DNA from: Candidatus Melainabacteria bacterium
GTDB lineage: Bacteria; Cyanobacteriota; Vampirovibrionia; Obscuribacterales; Obscuribacteraceae
Reading direction: 5' to 3'
Assembly (NCBI GenBank): GCA_013288645.1
Contig: JABDBL010000008.1
Location: 25,454-89,453, forward strand
Length of the DNA: 64,000 nt
Shown here: positions 8,368-16,300 of the stretch, piece after piece
How the letters are laid out: each line of letters opens with the position of its first letter
How positions within the stretch are numbered: the first letter of the stretch is position 1
Position numbers and translations under genes: made by a program
Notes under the pieces: model-generated
The model's input: the letters and a program-made list of their open reading frames with translations, nothing else
Told to the model about the DNA's origin: nothing
Database searches by the model: none

Positions 8368-8943
8368 TTATGACTGAGCCAAAGTATTTGCGATATTTTC
8401 GCTTTTCGATTGTTTAGAGATTATTTTGCTGCTTGGGCCAATTACTAACGAACCAGGTGGGATGTTTTCCAGAACTATTGCCCCTGAGCCAATGCGGCAA
8501 CCATCACCAATCTCAATATTACCTAAAATTTTTGCTCCAGCTCCGATTATGACGTTATTACCTATAGTAGGGTGGCGTTTTTTATTTCGTGTAGCAGCAC
8601 CCATATGTCCAGCTGCGGCAGCTCCGATAGTAGCACCCTGATAGATTAATACGTCGTTACCGATGATAGATGTCTCGCCAACCACCACGCCCATGCCGTG
8701 ATCAATAAATATACGACGCCCAATTTTTGCTCCTGGGTGGATCTCAATACCGCTTATCATGCGGCTATAAAAAGCGACCATAGAAGCCAGTAGCCTCAAG
8801 TTTTTATTAAAAAACCAATGGGCTATGTCATGAAGCACCATGGCATGAAAACCTGGATAAAAAAGCACTATCTCCAAACGACTTTGAGCAGCGGGGTCAA
8901 GTTCCCAGATTTTATCGATTAATTCTTTCCATTGAGACAACAT
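8368..8943 (-). CDS. cysE: Serine O-acetyltransferase (short EpsC type)
   Basis: Transfers acetyl from acetyl-CoA to L-serine, giving O-acetylserine for cysteine synthesis. The 191-residue protein is the short EpsC-type form lacking the long N-terminal helical domain of E. coli CysE. The first part holds FYPGFHAMVLHDIAHWF with the conserved histidines. The left-handed beta-helix follows: EIHPGAKIGRRIFIDHGMGV, VVGETSIIGNDV, and GAKILGNIEIGDGCRIGSGA. IDHGMG is the serine/acetyl-CoA site. No cysteine synthase gene is adjacent. Confidence 0.93.
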   Translation of the reverse strand: MLSQWKELIDKIWELDPAAQSRLEIVLFYPGFHAMVLHDIAHWFFNKNLRLLASMVAFYSRMISGIEIHPGAKIGRRIFIDHGMGVVVGETSIIGNDVLIYQGATIGAAAAGHMGAATRNKKRHPTIGNNVIIGAGAKILGNIEIGDGCRIGSGAIVLENIPPGSLVIGPSSKIISKQSKSENIANTLAQS

Positions 8944-9022
8944 AGAAAATAACGGTCCTACGTATTTTAGATATTGGACTTTAGGGTGCTGCTGTTACCA
9001 AGAGAACTATAAATAGCCTAAT

Positions 9023-9045
9023 ATATACCTTGACAGCGGGTATAT
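9023..9045 (-). terminator. Possible hairpin downstream of fabF
   Basis: ATATACC (9023-9029) and GGTATAT (9039-9045) form a perfect 7-bp stem around a 9-base loop, about 11 bases past the fabF stop on the minus strand. No clear U-run follows, so it is a weak terminator candidate. It could instead relate to cysE transcription. Confidence 0.3.
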
Positions 9046-9055
9046 TGCTAGCCTT

Positions 9056-10321
9056 TTACGCAAATTTTTTCATTACTAAAACTGTATTATGCCCACCAAA
9101 ACCCAGTGCTTCGACCATTGCATAGTTTATCTTGGCTTCCCGATAAACGTTGGGAACGTAATCAAGATCGCACTTTGGGTCTGGCCTGTCGTAATTAATG
9201 GTTGGATGGACTTTTTGATGCTTAATACTCAAAGCAGTTACCGCTGCTCCAAGAGCACCAGCTCCGCCTAATAAGTGTCCGACCATTGACTTTGTGCTGG
9301 AGACCGCAAGCTTATATGCGTGATCTTTGAATACTTTTTTAATAGCTAATGTTTCTCTTTCGTCGTTAAGAGGAGTAGATGTGCCGTGTGCATTTATATA
9401 ATCGATCTCGGAGGGGGAGATTTGTGCTTCTCTTAGTGCCTCCTCCATGGCTCTAGCTGCCCCGGCCCCAGTTTCTTCTGGAGCTACTATATGAGAAGCG
9501 TCACAGCTAGCACCGCCCCCAATAATTTCAGCATAAATATTAGCATTGCGACGCAAAGCATGTTGTAATTCTTCCAGAATAAGAATTATTGCTCCCTCGC
9601 CGATCACAAACCCATCGCGATTAGCACTAAAAGGTTTGCTTACTTTTTCAGGTGGTTCACTGGATTTAGAAAGGGCCATCATATTAGTGAACGAAGCAAT
9701 GCTGAATGGGTTTATACAAGCTTCAGTGCCACCGGCAATCATAGCGTCCGCTCTATCGGCCTTAATATACATAAAAGCGTCAAATAGACAATCCAAGCCA
9801 CTTGCACACGCTGTGGCATCGCTCTTGGCTCTACCTTTAGCACCATATTCAATGGCAACTTGTCCCGAAGCAGCATTAGGCATTAAACGAATGATAGAGC
9901 GTAGACCGATTTTTCGTGGTCCTCCTTCCATAAGTTTTAAGTGGTCAGTAGTAGTTGTAATCAAACCACCCACACCAGTGCCAATAAAAGTACCCACGCG
10001 TTCTGGGACAGTAGATCTAACTTCTAAATCCGCATCTTCAAGAGCAAGTTTAGATGCGGCCATGGCAAATAAAGTCACTCTATCCATTTCTTTCAGCATA
10101 GACCCGACTTTACGCTTGTCTGAGTAGAAGTTATTGATATCAAAACCCTTAATTTCAGCTGCAATCTTCACTTCTAATCCACACGCATCTGGATCAAAGT
10201 GACTAATAGGAGCCACCCCACTTTGTCCTGTTAAAAGTGCATTCCATGCATCCTGATGTCCAATCCCAACTGGACTGATAACGCCTAAGCCTGTTACGAC
10301 GACTCGTCTTTCATTATTCAT
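9056..10321 (-). CDS. fabF: 3-oxoacyl-ACP synthase II
   Basis: The condensing enzyme of type II fatty acid synthesis, elongating acyl-ACP with malonyl-ACP. The 421-residue thiolase-fold protein begins RRVVVTGLGVISPVG. The catalytic Cys172 lies in DATACASGLD, and the two histidines in INAHGTSTPLND (His312) and KSMVGHLLGGAG (His349) complete the Cys-His-His triad of the KAS II class. The usual acpP gene is not directly upstream; a YgjP-like peptidase gene is. A small insertion around residues 62-82 (YSDKRKVGSMLKEMD) is normal for the family. Confidence 0.96.
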   Translation of the reverse strand: MNNERRVVVTGLGVISPVGIGHQDAWNALLTGQSGVAPISHFDPDACGLEVKIAAEIKGFDINNFYSDKRKVGSMLKEMDRVTLFAMAASKLALEDADLEVRSTVPERVGTFIGTGVGGLITTTTDHLKLMEGGPRKIGLRSIIRLMPNAASGQVAIEYGAKGRAKSDATACASGLDCLFDAFMYIKADRADAMIAGGTEACINPFSIASFTNMMALSKSSEPPEKVSKPFSANRDGFVIGEGAIILILEELQHALRRNANIYAEIIGGGASCDASHIVAPEETGAGAARAMEEALREAQISPSEIDYINAHGTSTPLNDERETLAIKKVFKDHAYKLAVSSTKSMVGHLLGGAGALGAAVTALSIKHQKVHPTINYDRPDPKCDLDYVPNVYREAKINYAMVEALGFGGHNTVLVMKKFA

Positions 10322-10396
10322 TTAAATTCCCACAGAATCACTCAATATTGTACCTGAAGCAAATACTTAAGGCAGGATTAATTATGGAAAGATAAC

Positions 10397-10999
10397 TTAT
10401 TCGACCGTCCAATCAAGGAAATTTTCCAATTCACAGTCATAGGATGGCACACCAGGCTCATCTTCCTTGTACTGAGCAATGACGCCTGATAAGTCCTCAT
10501 CATAATCGCTGCTGCGAATCATATGGTCTTCAGATATACTGTGTTTAGATAGTAGAGATAAACTCGGTGTTTGCACATAAAAAAGACTACTTTTTTCTTC
10601 TTCTTTAACATTTTGTTTAAAAGCACTTTCCAAATTTTTGCCGATGTTACGGTAATCAGGTTCATATTTTTCTACTAATTGCCAAAACTGTTTAGTATGA
10701 TTCACTTCCTTAACATGCGCCAACTCATGCAAAACGAGATATCGCCTACCCCTTTCTGGCACGTTTTCAATAGCATAGCGAGAAAAGGTAATCACGCGGC
10801 TTTTCAAGTTTATTTGGGCCAGACGCGAGTATTTTGCTAGCCCTATTCTCACACCACCAATAGGAACATTGAAAGTGGCTTCATTAATGCGTTTCACATA
10901 ACCGGTCATGAAAGCGCGATACATTTCTAGTTTTTCAGTCATTTTTTCTGACTGATAAACGGGTTGACTAGCTTTTAGAGTCCTGATCTTATTTTTCAA
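10397..10999 (-). CDS. YgjP-like zinc metallopeptidase domain protein
   Basis: A 200-residue protein of the YgjP/DUF45 (M48-like) family. The zinc motif is LHELAHVKEVNHTKQFW, giving HExxH with a further His, followed by the family tail VEKYEPDYR. The N-terminal part has the usual beta segments (IGLAKYSRLAQINLKSRVITF). Family members are thought to be metal-dependent hydrolases or peptidases with unknown substrates. The last 60 residues are acidic and probably disordered. It lies upstream of fabF on the same strand but about 75 bases away. Confidence 0.85.
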   Translation of the reverse strand: MKNKIRTLKASQPVYQSEKMTEKLEMYRAFMTGYVKRINEATFNVPIGGVRIGLAKYSRLAQINLKSRVITFSRYAIENVPERGRRYLVLHELAHVKEVNHTKQFWQLVEKYEPDYRNIGKNLESAFKQNVKEEEKSSLFYVQTPSLSLLSKHSISEDHMIRSSDYDEDLSGVIAQYKEDEPGVPSYDCELENFLDWTVE

Positions 11000-11271
11000 A
11001 TCCTGTTTCCTTCATCCAATAGCATAGCGAAATCTCTTTTATTTGCAAAGGCAATATTTTCATCACATATGGTGCTTGCATGGGGCATATTTTTGCAATG
11101 ATTTATCTATTTATAAACTGCTCAGTTTGTATAAATACTCTCATTTGAGCGCCCTATTATGGGGTGTCTTGTTTGTTTTAAACTTGAATTCCAGTCCAGA
11201 AAATGGTAAGTTCAAAGAAAGAAGCAATTTGAGGCCTAGGCGGCCCTTGTATCTAATGAGGTTTTCACAAT
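11000..11271. other. Divergent intergenic region between YgjP-like gene and def
   Basis: About 270 AT-rich bases separate these divergent genes and should hold both promoters. A 78-codon open frame crosses it (from 11043) but has no convincing start signal or family resemblance, so I treat it as noise. TTTGCAA-like words recur near 11041 and 11092. GAGG just upstream of the def ATG is a plausible Shine-Dalgarno. No RNA gene was recognised. Confidence 0.4.
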
Positions 11272-11892
11272 ATGGCTAAACTTCAGCTTAAATATTATCC
11301 TGCTGATGTACTCAAGCAAAAGGCAAAAAAGATTTCCAGATTTGACGCATCCGTCCGCAAACTAGCGGCTGATATGTTAGACACTATGTATCAATCTAAT
11401 GGTTGTGGACTGGCTGCTCCACAAGTGGGCGTCTCAAAACGCATAATGGTTATAGACGTTAGTAGAAAAGATGATGAAGAGAGCGAATTGACTGAAAAGC
11501 AAGAGCAAAAACCAAGCAAACCTTTTATATTTGTCAACCCAGAAATAATACAAAAAGAGGGTGAATTGACCGGTTTAGAAGGATGTTTAAGTTTTCCTGG
11601 AGTATTTTTTGAAGTGAAAAGAGCTAATAGGGTGCTTGTTCGCTATCAGAATTTAGCTGGTAAGGAGCAAAAGATGGAAGCAGAGGGTGATCTCCTCTGC
11701 CGAGCTATCCAACATGAAATCGATCATCTTAATGGTGAGCTTTTCATAGATAAGGCTGTGTCTCCTTTAGCAGCGCAATTGGAATTAAGTAAACATGGCT
11801 TTGGTGCTGAAAATATTAATCCATCTGCTTTTGAGGGGGAAATACCAATCTCTCTCGAAGAAGAAACAGCTCCCTCTGTTCTCCTAGGCTAA
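11272..11892 (+). CDS. def: Peptide deformylase
   Basis: Removes the N-formyl group from nascent proteins. All three motifs are present: GCGLAAPQVG (motif 1), EGCLSFPG (motif 2, metal ligand Cys105) and QHEIDHLNGELF (motif 3, His148, Glu149, His152). At 206 residues it is longer than typical because of an acidic insert at residues 65-82 and a C-terminal tail of about 40 residues. A Shine-Dalgarno-like GAGG precedes the ATG. The usual fmt partner is not adjacent; a small unknown gene and the RapZ-C/yvcK pair follow. Confidence 0.96.
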   Translation: MAKLQLKYYPADVLKQKAKKISRFDASVRKLAADMLDTMYQSNGCGLAAPQVGVSKRIMVIDVSRKDDEESELTEKQEQKPSKPFIFVNPEIIQKEGELTGLEGCLSFPGVFFEVKRANRVLVRYQNLAGKEQKMEAEGDLLCRAIQHEIDHLNGELFIDKAVSPLAAQLELSKHGFGAENINPSAFEGEIPISLEEETAPSVLLG

Positions 11893-11938
11893 TGGGTTGG
11901 TTGATTCCTTGCTTGCGCTTTACCTACGAGGACATAGC

Positions 11939-12277
11939 ATGGCTTTTACAATTCCATTAACATTTGACTGGCTAGGACATCGCCTCCTTGCCGCTCGAAG
12001 AATTTTATTCCGACAGAGCCCCCTTTATTTTATTGATAAAAATCCAGTTTTAGCCCAAATCAAAAATCAAGATAATACATATATACTTTGTCCAATATGT
12101 GGTTTTTCTATGGCCGAATTAGCCCTAAAAGAAGGTTGGTCAGTGAGAGCCTGTTCTGCCATTGGCTTTAATCAAATCATTGGCAGTGCCGGTGTTGATC
12201 AGTGGCTGACCGAGGTTAATAATAAAGAGCCCGGCAAGACTGCGATTAGCAATCATTTGTCAATAAAGTTAAAATGA
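11939..12277 (+). CDS. Small protein of unknown function with Cys pair
   Basis: Starting at the ATG at 11939, which has GAGG upstream, this encodes about 112 residues. A longer form from TTG at 11897 is possible but less likely. A CPICG knuckle sits in the middle (ILCPICGFSMAELALKEGW), with a lone Cys about 18 residues later. The fold is unclear, and the single CxxC makes a complete zinc ribbon doubtful unless it dimerises. It lies between def and the RapZ-C gene on the same strand and may be part of their transcript. I do not recognise the family. Confidence 0.55.
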   Translation: MAFTIPLTFDWLGHRLLAARRILFRQSPLYFIDKNPVLAQIKNQDNTYILCPICGFSMAELALKEGWSVRACSAIGFNQIIGSAGVDQWLTEVNNKEPGKTAISNHLSIKLK

Positions 12278-12333
12278 AACTATACTTTACAAAGTAAAAA
12301 GTGAGTCTAATGCTTAAGCAAAAATTTTCTTAA

Positions 12334-12843
12334 ATGCCAGCCATCGACAAAAACATACCATCTAGCGGTACAAATAACCGGAAATTAAAGATACAAGTAA
12401 TATCTTTTGCCTATAAATCGAATTCGCCACCCAAAGCCAATTTACTCTTTGATGTGCGCTTTATAGACAATCCTTTCTGGGTGGAAGATTTAAGACCCCT
12501 CAATGGACTGGACAAAAAAGTGCAGGACTTTGTGCTGAAGCAAGACGTAAGCCAGCAATTCCTCAGTGCTTTTAAGCAGATGGTAAAAATGATTATTCCT
12601 CTGCAAGCCGCAAGTATAGTTGCTAAGATTGGTACGCCATCAGAAGTGGAAACAGTTTTTACTATCGCCTTTGGTTGTACTGGTGGTTGGCATCGTTCTG
12701 TAGCTGTTTCAGGCGAAGCCGCTAGACTAATAAATGAACTCTTTCCTGAATATGAAATCGAGGTGGTACATAAAGAAATTCCATCTGCAGATACTTCGCC
12801 AGCTACTACCAAGCAAGTGGCCAGGGAGGAAACAAGACCATGA
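12334..12843 (+). CDS. RapZ C-terminal domain protein (no kinase domain)
   Basis: The 169-residue protein corresponds to the C-terminal domain of RapZ/YvcJ only. SFAYKSNSPPKANLLFDVRF, then NPFWVEDLRPLNGLDKKV and FGCTGGWHRSVAV (about residues 114-126) are the family's hallmark blocks. In E. coli this domain binds sRNAs and GlcNAc-6-phosphate-related ligands, while the N-terminal P-loop domain, absent here, binds nucleotide. Its stop overlaps the yvcK start as ATGA, so translation is coupled. This mirrors the yvcJ-yvcK order of Firmicutes, but with a minimal RapZ. Residues 145-169 form a Thr/Ala-rich tail. Confidence 0.85.
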   Translation: MPAIDKNIPSSGTNNRKLKIQVISFAYKSNSPPKANLLFDVRFIDNPFWVEDLRPLNGLDKKVQDFVLKQDVSQQFLSAFKQMVKMIIPLQAASIVAKIGTPSEVETVFTIAFGCTGGWHRSVAVSGEAARLINELFPEYEIEVVHKEIPSADTSPATTKQVAREETRP

Positions 12844-14213
12844 ACGGTGGGTTTAAGTACCGCCTGCTAAGTTTTATGCTTCCTGGGCTTAAGCGCTGGA
12901 TTCTATTTATCCTTATTGGCATTGCTTTCATCGTTTTTGGCGTATTCTTATTGCTCGGCTATCACCCCATTATGGTAAGTGGTTTGTTCTTGCACGATTT
13001 AATTCAGGATGCCACCCATGTTTTACCGCACCGCATAAGTGGCATTATTGTCATTACAGGTGGTGCGCTTGTAGTTATTATTGCTATCGCTAGAATGACA
13101 ATCTCGGTTTTGGGAGCTTACTTACCTGATGATCGTGAATCCATACCAGATGTGCTTTTTCGCCGACAGCTATTAGGGCGCGGTCCTAAGGTGGTTGTAA
13201 TTGGCGGCGGCACTGGACTTTCTACTTTATTGAAAGGTATAAAAAATTACACCAATAACATTACAGCTATTGTCACAGTTGGCGATGATGGTGGTAGTTC
13301 GGGTAGACTGCGTCAAGAATTAGGTGTATTGCCTCCTGGCGATATTAGAAACTGTATTACTGCTCTAGCCGATGAAGAAAAGCTTGTCACCGAATTATTT
13401 CGCTATCGTTTTCATTCTGGGCAAGGACTGGAGGGTCACAGTTTTGGCAATCTTTTTCTCACTGCAATCTATGAAATAACTCATGGTGATATGGTCCAGG
13501 CAGTGAAAGTGGCTGGTCGTATTTTAAATAGTCGCGGACAAGTGGTGCCCTCTACTTTAACCAGCATTGCCCTAGTGGCACAAATGAAAGACGGACGTCT
13601 CATCAAAGGTGAATCGCAAATTTCTGCTTCAGGCGGCCAAATTGAAAAACTGAGTATAGAACCATTAGCTGATTCTACCCCTGAAGCCATTATTGCTATA
13701 GCAGAAGCTGATTTAATTATCATTGGTCCGGGCAGCCTCTACACTTCTGTTATTCCTAATCTACTAATTAGCAAAATAGTCAAAGCAATTCAAAACGCCC
13801 ACGCTAGAAAAATATATGTCTGCAATGTTATGACCCAACCAGGCGAAACCATGGATTACACTGCCGCCGATCATATCGAGGCGATTTTGTCTCATGCCGG
13901 TGTTGAAAAATCTGAAGCAAATAAGCTTATTCAAACAGTGGTAGTAAATAGCGAATTGCCTACGGTTGACGATAGTTCTCTATGCAAACCTGTCTCTCTA
14001 GATGAAGAAAAGATTCATGCCATGGGTATCGCAGTAGTAAGCAAGCCTCTATTAAATAGGCAGCCAGTGAGTGAACAAAATTATCAACATGACAGTAATA
14101 AGTTGGCTCAATATATTATGCTTGAAATTTATAAAGACAAAAAACCACGCTCTCTCACTAACATCGATTATCTAGCAGCAGAGCCTGAGACAGTTATATC
14201 TATGAAAAATTAA
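12840..14213 (+). CDS. yvcK: YvcK/CofD-like gluconeogenesis factor with membrane anchor
   Basis: A 457-residue protein. Two membrane helices (about residues 20-40 and 66-90) precede the CofD-like domain. That domain opens with VVVIGGGTGLSTLLKGIKN (glycine loop at 122-126) and TVGDDGGSSGRLR, and includes LPPGDIRNC and GPGSLYTSVIPNLL. YvcK homologues bind UDP-sugars and affect peptidoglycan synthesis and gluconeogenic growth. The membrane anchor is common in Cyanobacteria and Actinobacteria. It is translationally coupled to the RapZ-C gene. Its last 20 codons and 3' flank are duplicated in degenerate form at 20137-20210, across a three-gene operon. Confidence 0.93.
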   Translation: MNGGFKYRLLSFMLPGLKRWILFILIGIAFIVFGVFLLLGYHPIMVSGLFLHDLIQDATHVLPHRISGIIVITGGALVVIIAIARMTISVLGAYLPDDRESIPDVLFRRQLLGRGPKVVVIGGGTGLSTLLKGIKNYTNNITAIVTVGDDGGSSGRLRQELGVLPPGDIRNCITALADEEKLVTELFRYRFHSGQGLEGHSFGNLFLTAIYEITHGDMVQAVKVAGRILNSRGQVVPSTLTSIALVAQMKDGRLIKGESQISASGGQIEKLSIEPLADSTPEAIIAIAEADLIIIGPGSLYTSVIPNLLISKIVKAIQNAHARKIYVCNVMTQPGETMDYTAADHIEAILSHAGVEKSEANKLIQTVVVNSELPTVDDSSLCKPVSLDEEKIHAMGIAVVSKPLLNRQPVSEQNYQHDSNKLAQYIMLEIYKDKKPRSLTNIDYLAAEPETVISMKN

Positions 14214-14224
14214 ATATCTTATAT
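14151..14224 (+). repeat. Direct repeat copy A: yvcK 3' end
   Basis: These 74 bases, covering the last codons and stop of yvcK plus a few bases beyond, match 20137-20210 without gaps at 64 of 74 positions. Both copies lie on the plus strand and bracket the minus-strand operon at 14245-20067. Similarity begins and ends abruptly. Confidence 0.85.
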
Positions 14225-14244
14225 TAGTTAAAAACTATCTTGTG

Positions 14245-16251
14245 CTATGACTGCTTGTTCGGCTGCACTAAGGATTCAACATTTAACCTGCCAAGAATGT
14301 ATAGAAATCCGTCGTTATCTATCTTTCCTAAATCTCCCGTGTGAAGCCATCCTTCTCTATCTATAACAGTAGCTGTTAGATCATCCCTTTTATAATATCC
14401 TTTCATAATATGCGGACCGCGTGTGCAGATTTCGCCCACCGCATTATCATTTTCTCCATCAACAGGTTCAATCTTAATCTCAACGCCTGCAACAGCTCTG
14501 CCAACAGACCCTAATCTATTGGCTACTAATGTGTTGCAAGCGATAACGGGACTGGCTTCTGATAGTCCATAGCCTGATAATACCGGCATCCCTATTAATT
14601 GGAAGAACTGAGCAACAGCAATATCTATAGGAGCACCGCCAGAAAGTAGGATTTTGAGTTTACCTCCCAGAATCTTTCGCAATGGGCTAAAAATAAAATA
14701 ACGTATTCTTCTGCTCGACTCCCTGTCAGAAGGCAATATTTTGGACCATAAAATTGCTGTTTTCCAATAGTATTTACGGACAATATTTTTATCTAAAAAA
14801 AATTTTTCGATTGAATGCTTGAAGGACTCATAAAACGCAGGACCAGCAATTATGCCAGTTAATTTACGCTCCTTCATTAAGGTTATTATCTCAGATGCGG
14901 AATAATTACGACTGCAACATATGGTACCACCGGCATGTAATACCGCCAGAAATCCTTGAGCTAACCAAAGCAGTTGATTGAGAGGAGGTATTGCAATAAA
15001 TCTTTCCCCCTGCTTTAGATCAGCAATCAATTCAAATAACTTAGCTTGAAAAATTAGATTTTGAAAAGTAGTCATTACCCCTTTTGGCATACCGCCAATG
15101 TCGGAGGTGTAAGTGATAACTGCCACTTCTTCAAGATTGCGATTGACTGAAGCCAATTTGTTCTTTGGTATCAGTGTATCTATGTATTCAAATTGACTAT
15201 TGCCTGTTAATTGCTCATTGATTAAAAAGCAGTTCTGAAGACTGTCAATAGAAGTCTTGATTGATTCAATTCTTGCAGCCATCCTTCCAGATACAAATAC
15301 TATTTTAGGATGACACTCTTGTAATATCTTCTTTAATACCGAGTTTTCTGTGTTTGTATCAAGAGATACAATGGTAGCGCCGGCGCGCCAGGCTGCAAAA
15401 AAGCATATGGCAAATTCTGGACGCCATTCAGATAAAATGGCAATATGATCGCCAGGTCTAACACTGTTTTCAATTAAGTAAGATGAAAGTTTAGTTGCTC
15501 GACGGGATAATTCCGCATAGCTTATTTCATTCCATTTTCCATCTCGTTCTTTCAAACTTACTGCTGGACGAGCAGAGAATGTATCAGATTTATATTGAAT
15601 CAAGTCTAATAGGCTTGCCTCATATCCAGAGACATTGTCTATAGAATGTCTGCGATAAAGAGAATCTTTCATATTTGTGACTATATCTTGCAATTCACGC
15701 CTTGTTTCGGTTGCATCAGAATCAATACGGTTCAAGGGCACACCAAAATGAATTGCTATTTTGCACAGCCGGGGCAATCGACGATTATAGGGCCATGCTT
15801 CAAAACTACCATAAATAGCAAACGGTACAACAGAACAGTTGCTAGCTCTATGTAACCTAGCAACTCCGCTGCGAAACTCAGCAATTTTACCATCAGTTGA
15901 AAGAACACCTTCCGGAAAAATACAAATGTTTTCCCCGCGCGCAAGACATTTGATGGCTTTCTCTATAGCATAACCACCCTTATGCGGACGAACAGAAATG
16001 CCACCAAATGCAGAAATTATCGCTCCTAAAACAGGCAACTTTAAAACCCATTCAGCTACCAAAAAGCGAACGCGGTGGTTACAAGCAACACACACAATAA
16101 GAGCATCAAGCCAACCTGTATGGTTGCCGGCCAGAATAACGGCTCCCGGCTGCTCCTCTATGTAGTGTAAACCATCACATTCCAAAGAGAAAAGCAAGCG
16201 CATGAATAAACGTACAATGATTCTTAGCTGGAAATATATAAATGTCATCAT
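14245..16251 (-). CDS. Aas-like fusion: PlsC acyltransferase plus AMP-binding acyl ligase
   Basis: A 668-residue two-domain protein resembling E. coli Aas, which re-acylates lysophospholipids using acyl-ACP. Residues ~1-200 are a PlsC-type acyltransferase with HTGWLD (H44-x4-D49) and FPEG (Glu114). Residues ~215-660 are an adenylate-forming domain with ISYAELSRRATKL, YGLSEASPV and LHTGDLG. The usual P-loop YTSGTTGxPKG reads YTSDIGGMPKG, an unusual substitution in the ATP-binding loop. The sequence is about 50 residues shorter than Aas, missing much of the C-terminal subdomain. It is the last gene of the CocE/FAD-oxidase operon. An older alternative would be a long-chain acyl-CoA ligase fused to an acyltransferase. 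Confidence 0.85.
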   Translation of the reverse strand: MMTFIYFQLRIIVRLFMRLLFSLECDGLHYIEEQPGAVILAGNHTGWLDALIVCVACNHRVRFLVAEWVLKLPVLGAIISAFGGISVRPHKGGYAIEKAIKCLARGENICIFPEGVLSTDGKIAEFRSGVARLHRASNCSVVPFAIYGSFEAWPYNRRLPRLCKIAIHFGVPLNRIDSDATETRRELQDIVTNMKDSLYRRHSIDNVSGYEASLLDLIQYKSDTFSARPAVSLKERDGKWNEISYAELSRRATKLSSYLIENSVRPGDHIAILSEWRPEFAICFFAAWRAGATIVSLDTNTENSVLKKILQECHPKIVFVSGRMAARIESIKTSIDSLQNCFLINEQLTGNSQFEYIDTLIPKNKLASVNRNLEEVAVITYTSDIGGMPKGVMTTFQNLIFQAKLFELIADLKQGERFIAIPPLNQLLWLAQGFLAVLHAGGTICCSRNYSASEIITLMKERKLTGIIAGPAFYESFKHSIEKFFLDKNIVRKYYWKTAILWSKILPSDRESSRRIRYFIFSPLRKILGGKLKILLSGGAPIDIAVAQFFQLIGMPVLSGYGLSEASPVIACNTLVANRLGSVGRAVAGVEIKIEPVDGENDNAVGEICTRGPHIMKGYYKRDDLTATVIDREGWLHTGDLGKIDNDGFLYILGRLNVESLVQPNKQS

Positions 16252-16300
16252 GGAAGGAGTAATTATGTTCTATTTCATTTTTATCATTTTATACATTTGC

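Noticed and set aside
11043-11279. 78-codon plus-strand frame before def
   Set aside because: No Shine-Dalgarno, no family pattern, and it crosses the expected promoter region and the def start.
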